DNA of 17,192 nucleotides from a bacterium (GTDB taxonomy: Bacteria > Patescibacteriota > Minisyncoccia > UBA6257 > Colwellbacteraceae), in the NCBI GenBank assembly GCA_021839365.1, contig JAKCBB010000011.1:1-17192 (forward strand), in the 5' to 3' direction. How positions within the stretch are numbered: position 1 is the first letter of the stretch; the number at the start of each line of letters is the position of its first letter. Below are positions 1 through 6,531 of the stretch, piece by piece. Below the pieces are notes generated by a model. It had not been told where the DNA came from. It ran no database searches and saw only the letters and a list, made by a program, of their open reading frames with translations. The translations under genes and the position numbers were made by a program.

Positions 1-194
1 CCGGACTGTATTGTCTGAAGGTTCTTTTTGAGACCGGGACCCTGGCTTATCGCCTGGTCGAGAGACGCGATCTGGTTTTCGATGGAGGTTGCCGTTGCGC
101 TAGATCCCGAAACCACCGGAATCGGGAATACAAGAGCCAGGGACAACGCGACGAAACCCGAGAGAATCCTGCGCGGGACGTTCAACTTGGACAC
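1..194 (-). CDS. Secreted or membrane-anchored protein, N-terminal part (runs off left edge)
   Basis: Only the first 64 codons are inside the window. The GTG at 194-192 is chosen as start because AAGGA lies 6 nt upstream; an in-frame TTG at 185 is the alternative. Seen: a basic n-region (MSKLNVPRR), a hydrophobic core (ILSGFVALSLALVFPIPVV), then a small polar stretch SGSSATA, which together look like a signal peptide or N-terminal anchor. After this comes a polar, heptad-like stretch (SIENQIASLDQAI, then LKKNLQTIQS) that could begin a coiled coil. Such a layout is known from exported peptidoglycan hydrolases with an N-terminal coiled coil, but nothing catalytic is visible and the function stays open. 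A promoter with a perfect -35 lies at 237-267. The gene is divergent from the uracil-DNA glycosylase and, unlike most genes here, has a leader and a Shine-Dalgarno. Confidence 0.7.
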   Translation of the reverse strand, partial: MSKLNVPRRILSGFVALSLALVFPIPVVSGSSATATSIENQIASLDQAISQGPGLKKNLQTIQS

Positions 195-236
195 TTCCCT
201 TCCTTGTTGGACTTACGCTAAGGGGCGGATATCCAA

Positions 237-267
237 TATATACTGACGGGAACCGATGGAATGTCAA
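237..267 (-). promoter_or_regulatory. Promoter of the left-edge secreted-protein gene
   Basis: On the minus strand there is a perfect TTGACA (267-262) and a TATATA (242-237) with 19 nt between; shifting one base gives GTATAT with 18. A transcript would start near 228-230, leaving a leader of about 35 nt that contains AAGGA before the GTG at 194. The -35 is consensus; the exact -10 register is uncertain. Confidence 0.5.
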
Positions 268-394
268 GTTTTTGCCGAGAGACGGAGGTTGTGGAACGCC
301 TGTCATGAAAAAGCGCGTTTCCTGCCGCATAGGTCCTTATTATAAATTTGAGGAAGTTGAATTTCGATAAGTTCATAGAACAACGCCGCCTTCC

Positions 395-422
395 TTGGTG
401 GGACTTGGTTTTGCTGTATACT
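395..422 (+). promoter_or_regulatory. Leaderless-type promoter of the uracil-DNA glycosylase gene
   Basis: TTGGTG (395-400), a 16-nt spacer, and TATACT (417-422) are followed by 7 nt and then the ATG at 430. A transcription start 7-8 nt after the -10 would fall on the start codon. No Shine-Dalgarno sequence precedes the ATG (the bases are TCTTTCA), so a leaderless mRNA is inferred. Confidence 0.5.
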
Positions 423-429
423 TCTTTCA

Positions 430-1068
430 ATGGATAAAGTTGAGGAGCTGGAGCGGCTCGAAAAAGAAATGAAATCGGATCCATCGCTTCCGCTAACGGA
501 ATCCAATCTCGTTTTCGGCGAGGGAAATCCGGACACAAAAGTTCTTTTTATAGGCGAAGCTCCGGGGTATCACGAGGACCAGCAGGGCAGGCCGTTTGTC
601 GGCCAGGCGGGAAAACTCTTGGATAAGCTTATCGCTTCCGTAAGGTGGAAACGCGAAGACATATATATAACCAACATCGTCAAGCGCCGGCCGCCCAATA
701 ATCGCGATCCGTTCCCGGAAGAAATCGCCGCCTACGCCCCGTACCTGAAAAGACAAATCAATATAATCGACCCGAAAATAATAGCGACTCTCGGCCGCTT
801 TTCCATGAATTATTTTCTTCCGGAAGCGAAGATATCCAAAGACCGCGGCAAGGCTTTTATACTAAAAGAAAAAATAATCTTTCCTCTTTATCATCCCGCC
901 GCGGCTTTGCGCTCGACCTCCGTTGCTAACGAATTAGCCGCGGACTTCGCCAAACTTCCCGCCGTGGCGCGCGATTATGACAAGATAATTTACACCGCAA
1001 AGAAAAACAGCGCCGGACAAATTCCGGAACAGGAAGAAGAGAGCGGGCAAATTAATTTATTACCATAG
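430..1068 (+). CDS. Family-4-like uracil-DNA glycosylase without iron-sulfur cysteines
   Basis: Base-excision repair enzyme expected to remove uracil from DNA. Seen in 212 residues: motif GEAPG (42-46) followed by ED and GRPFVGQAG (about 49-61), the ITNIVK strand (80-85), a PPNNR segment (88-92), and the second active-site motif YHPAAALR (154-161). This order is that of family 4 (UDGa/TTUDGA) enzymes. Family 4 normally carries a 4Fe-4S cluster held by four cysteines: two near the N-terminus, one in the KCRPP segment and one in the following helix before PYL. This protein has no cysteine at all. The KCRPP position reads KRRPP (85-89), and the helix reads EEIAAYAPYL. The acidic tail after residue about 190 looks disordered. 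It stands alone, convergent with the antiporter gene. The start is supported by promoter spacing rather than a ribosome-binding site. Family membership is firm; activity without the cluster is inferred. Confidence 0.9.
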   Translation: MDKVEELERLEKEMKSDPSLPLTESNLVFGEGNPDTKVLFIGEAPGYHEDQQGRPFVGQAGKLLDKLIASVRWKREDIYITNIVKRRPPNNRDPFPEEIAAYAPYLKRQINIIDPKIIATLGRFSMNYFLPEAKISKDRGKAFILKEKIIFPLYHPAAALRSTSVANELAADFAKLPAVARDYDKIIYTAKKNSAGQIPEQEEESGQINLLP

Positions 1069-1154
1069 TAACAGGACGCGGATTCTATATGAATCCCAAA
1101 AATACAACGAGCGGGCGTTCATTTGATTTTTAAGATCCGGCCTTTGAGCTTATG

Positions 1155-2816
1155 CTACCCGATCAGTTTTAAGTCCGCTTTCCTTCTTCTCAGAATCCTA
1201 TCCTCCCTGTTGTCTCCCGCAATTACTTTAGCTATTTCCGCGCCGCTTAAGAATCTCGGCAGAATCACATAGTCCGCTCCGGACTCATAAAGCCGCTTGG
1301 CATCGGCCTCGCTTTCGGCGGAGACTATTATTTTTGCCGACGAGTTAAAGCGCCGCACGAAGCTGACCATCACCGCGTTGTCTTTCTCGTCCGGTACCGT
1401 AGAGATTATCAAAGACGCCTTGCTCATGTTCACCGCCTCGCGGACATCGCTGTCCGAAATATCTCCGTAAACCGCCTTTATTCCCTCGGCTAAAAGATTT
1501 TTCACCACTTCCGGATCGATGTCGACGACGACCAGGTTTTCCTTGCCGTCCTCCAAAGCTTCTAATATGCTTCGCCCCATCCTGTGCGCTCCGATAAGTA
1601 TTACGTGTCCTTCCAATTCTTTCGTCCTCTGATCGTCCTCGCTGTTTTTCAGCTCGAATTTTTTAAGCACGCCCTCCAGGAAAGAATAAATAACGGAATC
1701 GAAAGTCATAAAGTATGACGATATGAATATGGTGATGACGGCGGACAAGGTTATTATGGAAAGCGTGTCTCCGCCTATCTCCCCCAGGGCCAACGCGAGC
1801 GAAGCGATAATTAGTCCGAACTCGGATACTTGTCCAAGCGACAGGCCGGCGTAAAAAGAAGTCTTGGCGCGGTAGCCGGCTATGTTGGAAATGAAGAAAA
1901 CCAGAATCGGCTTAAAAATTAAGACGAAGACGGATATCACAAGCGCTGGCCAGACGTAGTTCAAGCCATGGTAGTAAAACGCATCCGCGCCTAAGCCTAC
2001 GAAGAAAAGTATTAGAAAGAAATCGCGCAAAGGGCGGAGTTCGGCTCTTATTTGCAGATGTTCTATCGAACCGGCAAGCGCAAGACCGGCGAGGAAACCG
2101 CCGACCTCTATCGAGAGTCCTAACCACGGCAGGCTCGCGATAAGGGCTATCCCCAGCCCCCAGGCCAGCCCGAAAAGATAAAGAAGCTCGCGGGACTTGC
2201 CCAAAAAATCCAAAACCTTCGGCATAATCCTGGAAGAAAGCAGAATCGCCGCCACGAAAACCGCGCCTTTTATAAAAGTAAGCGCCGCCGTCCAACCAAA
2301 ACTCAGCCCGTTATTCAAATTCGGCGCGAGCATCAGGATGATTATCGCCACCAAGTCCTGCAAAAGAAGGACGCTCAGCGAAATTTTTCCATGCAAGCTG
2401 TTAAGCTCTTTTTTCTCCGAGTAGATTTTGACGACTACGATCGTGGAAGAAAATGTTACGGCCAAGGCTGTAAATATCGCCGCGTAGTTTGTAAATCCCA
2501 GCCACCCGGCCACGGCCAAAGCGGCGGCGAACGTCAACGCCATCTGAAGAAGGCCGATAAAAAACGCTCTCCACCCGACCTTAGAAAGAGACCGCAGATC
2601 CATTTCCAGGCCGACAATAAAAAGGAGAAGCGCTATTCCGATGCTCGCCAAGCTGTTTAATGTAGCCGGATTGAACGATTCGGCATAGCCGAAATAACCG
2701 ATAATAAGCCCGGCCGCGATAAACCCGGTAATAGTTGGCTGCTTCAGGAAACTTACTAAAAACGCGCAAAATGCGGCTAATATGACTGCGGCGGCTATTC
2801 CGACAAAAAGACTCAT
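1155..2816 (-). CDS. Kef-type K+/H+ or Na+/H+ antiporter with TrkA-N domain
   Basis: Monovalent cation:proton antiporter of the CPA2 family in the inner membrane, expected to serve potassium or pH homeostasis. Residues 1 to about 385 form about a dozen hydrophobic segments. Typical pieces are GFIAAGLIIGY (31-41), LLLFIVGLEMDL, and FSSTIVVVKIYSEK followed by the LLLQDL segment, whose aspartate is expected at the ion-binding site. After a charged linker (KNSEDDQRTKELEG) comes a Rossmann RCK-N/TrkA-N domain. It starts at GHVILIGAHRMGRSI and ends its first part with VVVDIDPE, and is expected to bind NAD(H) or a nucleotide as a gate. The glycine motif is relaxed (GAHRMG). No TrkA-C domain follows, as in KefB/KefC. 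ATG at 2816 is preceded by AAGGA at a short 3-nt distance. Length (553 aa) is normal. Ion specificity cannot be read from the sequence. Confidence 0.9.
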   Translation of the reverse strand: MSLFVGIAAAVILAAFCAFLVSFLKQPTITGFIAAGLIIGYFGYAESFNPATLNSLASIGIALLLFIVGLEMDLRSLSKVGWRAFFIGLLQMALTFAAALAVAGWLGFTNYAAIFTALAVTFSSTIVVVKIYSEKKELNSLHGKISLSVLLLQDLVAIIILMLAPNLNNGLSFGWTAALTFIKGAVFVAAILLSSRIMPKVLDFLGKSRELLYLFGLAWGLGIALIASLPWLGLSIEVGGFLAGLALAGSIEHLQIRAELRPLRDFFLILFFVGLGADAFYYHGLNYVWPALVISVFVLIFKPILVFFISNIAGYRAKTSFYAGLSLGQVSEFGLIIASLALALGEIGGDTLSIITLSAVITIFISSYFMTFDSVIYSFLEGVLKKFELKNSEDDQRTKELEGHVILIGAHRMGRSILEALEDGKENLVVVDIDPEVVKNLLAEGIKAVYGDISDSDVREAVNMSKASLIISTVPDEKDNAVMVSFVRRFNSSAKIIVSAESEADAKRLYESGADYVILPRFLSGAEIAKVIAGDNREDRILRRRKADLKLIG

Positions 2817-2970
2817 AAATCCTTAACTTAACTTTAAGGTAAATAAGCTGAGTTGAATAGGCCCGGAGACTGTTTTTATCCGGCCGCGTTCTCTTTGTCT
2901 TCTCGTACTATACGGCGCGGATCCGAAGTTCTCGCTGTTCCGAATTTAACCTATTGCTGTCCATAAACGC

Positions 2971-2991
2971 GTGCCCTCGGTGAGACTCGAA
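2971..2991. repeat. 21-nt direct repeat, copy 1 (tRNA-Arg 3'-end copy)
   Basis: Identical over 21 nt to 3156-3176, which is the plus-strand text of the T-loop, T-stem and acceptor 3' strand of tRNA-Arg(CCG) plus one flanking base. The copies are 185 bp apart. After the repeat the sequences diverge, so copy 1 is not part of a whole tRNA. Such tRNA-tail duplications are typical of integration attachment sites, but no integrase is present here. Confidence 0.8.
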
Positions 2992-3080
2992 GTCGTCTTG
3001 CGTCCGCTAACGGGCGCAGACTCCCGCGAACCACTCGGTTCGCGTATTCCTCCACAGGGAACCTGCCGGTTCCTTGGCAC
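2971..3080 (+). ncRNA. Compact multi-hairpin RNA element beside tRNA-Arg, family unknown
   Basis: Read on the plus strand, GTGCC (2971-2975) pairs with GGCAC (3076-3080) and closes four hairpins. These are GACT-CGA-AGTC; GTCT-t-GCGTCCG with loop CTAA and CGGGCGC-AGAC; CGCGAACC-ACTC-GGTTCGCG; and AGGGAACC-TGCC-GGTTCCTT. Two of the helices need G-U pairs that are allowed only on the plus strand; they would be A-C mismatches on the minus strand. That argues for plus-strand transcription. The first 21 nt are identical to the plus-strand text of the 3' end of the tRNA-Arg gene (3156-3176), so the RNA would be antisense to the T-arm and acceptor of that tRNA. I see no convincing promoter or terminator for it. 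It could also be a short mobile or degenerate element working as DNA. An RNA role is inferred from pairing alone. Confidence 0.35.
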
Positions 3081-3107
3081 CTTCCCGGTTCGAGTCGTCA
3101 TGCGGAT

Positions 3108-3154
3108 AAAAAAACAACAAAGAGCACGCCCTGCGGCATGCTTCTTGTTGTTTT
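3108..3154 (-). terminator. Strong intrinsic terminator after tRNA-Arg
   Basis: On the minus strand AAAACAACAA (3154-3145) pairs with TTGTTGTTTT (3120-3111). The stem continues inward through AAGCATGCC against GGGCGTGCTCT with a few wobbles, around a short loop at 3131-3134. A run of seven U (3114-3108) ends it. It starts two bases after the discriminator base of tRNA-Arg and so terminates that transcript. The near-symmetric A/T arms could also act on the other strand. Confidence 0.75.
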
Positions 3155-3155
3155 A

Positions 3156-3176
3156 GTGCCCTCGGTGAGACTCGAA
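3156..3176. repeat. 21-nt direct repeat, copy 2 (inside tRNA-Arg)
   Basis: Second copy of the 21-nt repeat also found at 2971-2991. It comprises the 3' terminal bases of tRNA-Arg (discriminator, acceptor strand, T-stem strand and part of the T-loop) and one base beyond the gene end. Confidence 0.8.
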
Positions 3177-3230
3177 CTCACAAGTTCCGGCTTCGGAGGC
3201 CGGCGTTCTATCCAATTGAACTACGAGGAC
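3157..3230 (-). tRNA. tRNA-Arg (anticodon CCG)
   Basis: Cloverleaf on the minus strand. The acceptor GTCCTCG pairs with CGAGGGC (one G-U), followed by TA, D-stem GTTC/GAAC with loop AATTGGATA, and anticodon stem CCGGC/GCCGG around loop CTCCGAA. The anticodon is CCG, reading CGG. Then come the short variable region AACTT, T-stem GTGAG/CTCAC around TTCGAGT, and discriminator A. The length is 74 nt. No CCA is encoded (the next bases are CTA), so the end must be added enzymatically. The gene has its own promoter at 3252-3280 and a terminator directly after it, so it is a single-gene transcription unit. Confidence 0.95.
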
Positions 3231-3251
3231 TGCGACGGTAGAACTTGTTTT

Positions 3252-3280
3252 AGAGTATCTTTCCTGGCCGCGGCGGTCAA
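3252..3280 (-). promoter_or_regulatory. Promoter of tRNA-Arg
   Basis: TTGACC (3280-3275), exactly 17 nt, then TACTCT (3257-3252) on the minus strand. The expected transcription start near 3245 lies about 15 nt before the mature tRNA 5' end at 3230, a normal 5' leader for RNase P processing. Confidence 0.6.
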
Positions 3281-3318
3281 TCTACGGACCGACCGCAGAA
3301 CGATCGTGTTGCAGTCGA

Positions 3319-4437
3319 TCAGCGGTAAACCAAGGAATAAATAATCCCGCCGGTAAAAATAACCAACAGCAGATAGACCGCGAAACCGTATAGCTTATTC
3401 CATGATTCCACGCCCCTTCTGGCTTTTATCCAAAGAACAGTCATTAGTATTCCTTCTATGGAAAGAAAAACTCCCCCGATTATGTTTACCAGATAAAGAA
3501 AATCCTTAAAACCGAGGATGTAAAGAAGAAGCGGAACAACGGCGACCACAGAAGCTCCGATATACGGCTTTTGTTTAACATCGAATATTATAGTCTGGTG
3601 TATGTTCTTGCCGATAACCGCGTATGAGGTAAGTATGGCCAGAATACCGAGTACGCCGACGCTCCAAACTATGCCCTGCGGAAGCGCCGCGGCCAATCCG
3701 GATATAGAGCTTCCGGTTATATGAGGAGCGGTCAACTCTATGGCTCCCACGATAAAAAGAGCATATAAGACCACGGGCACGATGACACCCAAAATTATCG
3801 CCGGTTTTATCAAGTTAAGCTTATTGTCATCTCTAAAATATCGCACCAATGGCGGTATTGCCGTCCTGCCCCACATCGCGAAAAGCATCGCTCCGTAAGG
3901 AAGAAAAATATATTGCGGATTTATTGCCGGAGTCGCCGCAAGGCCGGACCAGTTTGATAGGCCGTAACCGAAAATCACAAAGATAATGGCCGCGATGCTC
4001 AGCGTTCCCAAAACTTCCGCAAGCGCGAGCTTTCCTGTTTCCCAAAAAATCACCAGCGTTCCCAAAAGCCAGATTATAAGAAAGGCTGTCCCGCCATAAT
4101 TCGCCGGCATGAAAAGCAATAAAAACTTTTCTCCCAAGACAAGGTAGGCCGTAAGCGTTAAAAGCAATCCTATCGGGCTAACTAAAGTCGCGGTCCATTC
4201 TGAAAATTTGCCTAGATATATTTTGGAAAAACCGACCAGCCTGTGATCTCCCGGAGTTATCTCCACGACCTGCGCGTACATTATGTGAGACACCGTGACC
4301 AACACGGTAAAAGTTATTATATAAATCGCGCCGATAACCCACCCGGCGCGATAAATGACATAAGGAAGCGCAAAAACTCCGGCGCCTATTACCGAACCGG
4401 ACAACAACCCAACTCCTAAAATCAACTTTTTAAGCAT
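3319..4437 (-). CDS. Aromatic/hydroxy amino-acid permease (APC superfamily)
   Basis: Inner-membrane amino-acid/proton symporter resembling the tryptophan/tyrosine permease family (HAAAP). Seen: about 11 hydrophobic segments across about 372 residues, opening with LGVGLLSGSVIGAGVFALPY. The GxxIGAGxFALP motif of this family forms the unwound first helix that binds the substrate backbone. The loop MYAQVVEITPGDHR, with a downstream GK(F)SEW segment, also fits. The ATG at 4437 is preferred over a TTG at 4443, because GGA stands about 10 nt before the ATG and only 3 nt before the TTG. Uptake of amino acids fits an organism with reduced biosynthesis; the actual substrate is not known. It lies 51 nt downstream of the SLOG-family gene on the same strand and may be co-transcribed with it. 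Confidence 0.85.
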   Translation of the reverse strand: MLKKLILGVGLLSGSVIGAGVFALPYVIYRAGWVIGAIYIITFTVLVTVSHIMYAQVVEITPGDHRLVGFSKIYLGKFSEWTATLVSPIGLLLTLTAYLVLGEKFLLLFMPANYGGTAFLIIWLLGTLVIFWETGKLALAEVLGTLSIAAIIFVIFGYGLSNWSGLAATPAINPQYIFLPYGAMLFAMWGRTAIPPLVRYFRDDNKLNLIKPAIILGVIVPVVLYALFIVGAIELTAPHITGSSISGLAAALPQGIVWSVGVLGILAILTSYAVIGKNIHQTIIFDVKQKPYIGASVVAVVPLLLYILGFKDFLYLVNIIGGVFLSIEGILMTVLWIKARRGVESWNKLYGFAVYLLLVIFTGGIIYSLVYR

Positions 4438-4488
4438 AAACAAAAATCCAAAATTAACGCGCGCCGTGCATTTTGATTTTTGATTTTT

Positions 4489-5106
4489 CTACAATACTCT
4501 TCTCTCGCTATCCGCTTTGTATTTCTCTATCACCACCAAAAGATTTTCTACCATCTCCTTGGGATCCTTGGCGTAAATAATTTTCCCGGCCATCTCTTCG
4601 GCGCGATGCGATTTCTCGATAAGCATCTTAATCACCTCGTCGGTCCCCCACTCGCCTTCCATAATCCCGATCGGTTTTCTGTCTTCAAAGGCGATAGTAA
4701 ACTCGTTTATCGTTCCCATGCGTCCGCATCCCTCTATGACCGCGTCCGCGGTTCTGGTAAGCAGCAGATTTCTTCCCGAATATCCCGCGCCGGTATAGAT
4801 AATCAAATCGTGGTAGGCAATCGGCAGTTTATAAACCTCGATGTGTTCTTTTTCCGTGGAAGCCGGAGAAATGCCAACGACTATCCCGCCGGCTAGTTTT
4901 GCCCCTTTCGCCGCCCAAAACGGGAAGCCGGTTGTAGCGCCGTCCACAAGGACCGCGCCATGTTCGGCTATTTCTCTTCCTAAACCCTCGGCGACGACGA
5001 AGGAACTGTCTCCGCAATAAGTCGTGTCCGCCGCGCCGGAGATGCAGATCTTTACCTTGGGAAAGTGTTTCTTTTCTATCCCGTCAGCCGCGTTCATTTC
5101 TTGCAT
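4489..5106 (-). CDS. SLOG/TIGR00725-like Rossmann protein (LOG-related)
   Basis: A 205-residue protein of the family related to lysine decarboxylase-like proteins and cytokinin-activating LOG. Seen: an alternating strand/helix pattern starting at KVKICISGAA (17-26), a glycine-rich turn at LVDGATTGFPFWAAKGAK (53-70), and GCGRMGTINE (126-135), which corresponds to the PGGxGTxxE nucleotide-phosphate motif. It is followed by an acidic helix. The upstream helix reads SGRNLLLTRTADAVI, so the catalytic RKxxM of true LOG phosphoribohydrolases is not evident. A nucleotide-derivative ligand is likely; the reaction is unknown. The start at 5106 is supported by TATAAT 7 nt upstream and no Shine-Dalgarno; a second ATG follows at 5097. 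Its promoter overlaps the end of the beta-CASP RNase gene. Confidence 0.8.
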   Translation of the reverse strand: MQEMNAADGIEKKHFPKVKICISGAADTTYCGDSSFVVAEGLGREIAEHGAVLVDGATTGFPFWAAKGAKLAGGIVVGISPASTEKEHIEVYKLPIAYHDLIIYTGAGYSGRNLLLTRTADAVIEGCGRMGTINEFTIAFEDRKPIGIMEGEWGTDEVIKMLIEKSHRAEEMAGKIIYAKDPKEMVENLLVVIEKYKADSERRVL

Positions 5107-5113
5107 GCTTTGT

Positions 5114-5144
5114 ATTATATATGCAGTTTTCCGTTTTACGCCAA
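5114..5144 (-). promoter_or_regulatory. Leaderless-type promoter of the SLOG-family gene
   Basis: Perfect TATAAT at 5119-5114, 7 nt before the ATG at 5106, with no ribosome-binding site between. TTGGCG (5144-5139) is 19 nt upstream, or 17 nt from an overlapping TATATA. The -35 lies in the last codons of the upstream RNase gene. Confidence 0.55.
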
Positions 5145-6488
5145 CTCAACCTCGTATCCCGGAGCCGGCACGCAGGCGTCTATCGCCATCTCGTCTCTTA
5201 TCTTGCCGGCCAGGATTCTGCTCGCGTCCTCGTCTCCCTGGACAACGAACACGCGTTTTAGAGATCCGGCCGCCGGAGACAGCCACCTCAGGAGGCGCGC
5301 CTGGTCGGCGTGGGCGGAATACCCTCCTATTTCGACCTTCTTGCAGCGCACGGGAATTTCCTGGTCATAAACGCGCACGCTTTCCGCTCCATCCAGTATT
5401 CTTCTTCCGAGTGAACCTTTCGCCTGGTATCCGACAAAAAGAATCGCGTTTTTCGGATCGGAAAGATAAAGTTGTTCATGCCGCACTATCCGTCCGCCGT
5501 GGGACATACCCGACCCGGCGATTATTATTTTCGGCGCCGGTACATCGGCGATTTTTTTCGACTCCTCGCTCGTCAAAGTAACCTTGAGGCCCGGAAAATT
5601 AAAGAGAGAATCTCCTTTTTTAACCAAAGTCTCGACTGACGGATTAAACCAATCCTCGTACCATTTGTAGACTGCCGTAAGCTTTATCGCCAAAGGACTA
5701 TCCATGAAAACAGGCACGGGCGGTATCCTTTTGTTTCTAGTGAGTTCATCGATCGTGAAAAGAATTTCCTGCGCGCGCTCCATTGCAAATGCCGGGATCA
5801 TCAATACTCCTCCGTCGCGCACTGTTTCTTCTATGGCATCCTCGAGAATGCTTCTGCTTTCCTCCGCGTGTTCATGCAAACGATCTCCGTAGGCGGATTC
5901 GATAAGAGCGTAATCCGCGTCGGGAACGATAAGCTCGCCTTCCTTAATAAGCGGCGGGTTCACATTCCCCAAATCTCCCGAAAAGACGGTTTTCCTCCCG
6001 TCCGCCGCAACCTCGTAAGAGCACGATCCAAGAATATGCCCGGCATCATGCGCTTTTATTTTTATGTTCCCTATCGAAATCTCGTCTCCGTAATTTATCG
6101 TTTTCCAGATGGATATTACTCCGTCCACGTCGTTCTTTGAATAAAGCGGCGGCTGGTCTTCTCTCTTCGCTTCCCTGAAGAGAATATCCTCAGAATCCAA
6201 AAGGAGCTCTTTGGCAAAATCCCTGGTCGGCGCGGTGGAATAAACCGGCCCGCGGTACCCTTCCTTATACAGCTTAGGCAAGCGGCCGGTATGGTCTATG
6301 TGCGCGTGCGTCACGAAAACCGCCTTTATCGCGTTTACGTCAAAATCAAACTTCTCAAAATTGTGTTTTTCAGAGTAATGGCCGCCCTGGACCAGCCCGC
6401 AGTCCACGAGCACCTGGTTATCGCCGGAAGTAATTAAATAATTCGATCCGGTAACTTCTCCGGCTCCTCCTAAAAATTTTATCTTCAT
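5136..6488 (-). CDS. Beta-CASP metallo-beta-lactamase RNase (CPSF/YSH1-like)
   Basis: Zinc-dependent RNA-processing or RNA-degrading hydrolase of the cytoplasm. Seen in 450 residues: the zinc motif HAHIDH (61-66), a following DAGHILGS segment with its histidine, FSGDLG giving the bridging aspartate, and ESAYGDR. The beta-CASP half then carries AMERAQE and PVFMDSPLA. Next are SGMSHGGRIVRH and IGGYSAHADQ, the C-terminal His motifs of the CPSF73-like bacterial and archaeal proteins. No KH domain is present at the N-terminus, so it resembles TTHA0252-type RNases rather than archaeal aCPSF1 or RNase J. Length is typical. It starts at ATG 6488 behind a well-spaced promoter, with TATTCT 6 nt before the ATG and no Shine-Dalgarno. 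The murE-like gene lies upstream on the same strand with a 43-nt gap. Confidence 0.92.
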   Translation of the reverse strand: MKIKFLGGAGEVTGSNYLITSGDNQVLVDCGLVQGGHYSEKHNFEKFDFDVNAIKAVFVTHAHIDHTGRLPKLYKEGYRGPVYSTAPTRDFAKELLLDSEDILFREAKREDQPPLYSKNDVDGVISIWKTINYGDEISIGNIKIKAHDAGHILGSCSYEVAADGRKTVFSGDLGNVNPPLIKEGELIVPDADYALIESAYGDRLHEHAEESRSILEDAIEETVRDGGVLMIPAFAMERAQEILFTIDELTRNKRIPPVPVFMDSPLAIKLTAVYKWYEDWFNPSVETLVKKGDSLFNFPGLKVTLTSEESKKIADVPAPKIIIAGSGMSHGGRIVRHEQLYLSDPKNAILFVGYQAKGSLGRRILDGAESVRVYDQEIPVRCKKVEIGGYSAHADQARLLRWLSPAAGSLKRVFVVQGDEDASRILAGKIRDEMAIDACVPAPGYEVELA

Positions 6489-6494
6489 AACTAC

Positions 6495-6523
6495 AGAATA
6501 CTCTTTGGGCGTTCTCCGGGCAA
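6495..6523 (-). promoter_or_regulatory. Leaderless-type promoter of the beta-CASP RNase gene
   Basis: TTGCCC (6523-6518), 17 nt, TATTCT (6500-6495), then six bases and the ATG at 6488. The six bases (GTAGTT) contain no Shine-Dalgarno, so transcription would start at or within a base or two of the start codon. Confidence 0.6.
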
Positions 6524-6531
6524 TCCAAAAA

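Noticed and set aside
1080..1096. Terminator between the convergent UDG and antiporter genes
   Set aside because: GGATTC-TATAT-GAATCC forms a 6-bp hairpin, but no T-run follows on either strand.
2971..3105. Second tRNA or an intron-containing tRNA
   Set aside because: Only the 3' tail matches a tRNA. The T-stem partner strand does not pair, no 5' acceptor strand complementary to CGAGGGC is found, and the middle forms unrelated hairpins.
2971..3156. Plus-strand 61-codon reading frame over the hairpin element
   Set aside because: Its start is the antisense text of the tRNA-Arg 3' end, and the rest is made of perfect hairpins and a terminator, so RNA or DNA structure explains the sequence better than coding.
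4438..4488. TTTTGATTTTTGATTTTTC repeats between the SLOG gene and the permease gene
   Set aside because: Short low-complexity T-rich sequence; no hairpin or clear promoter can be built from it.
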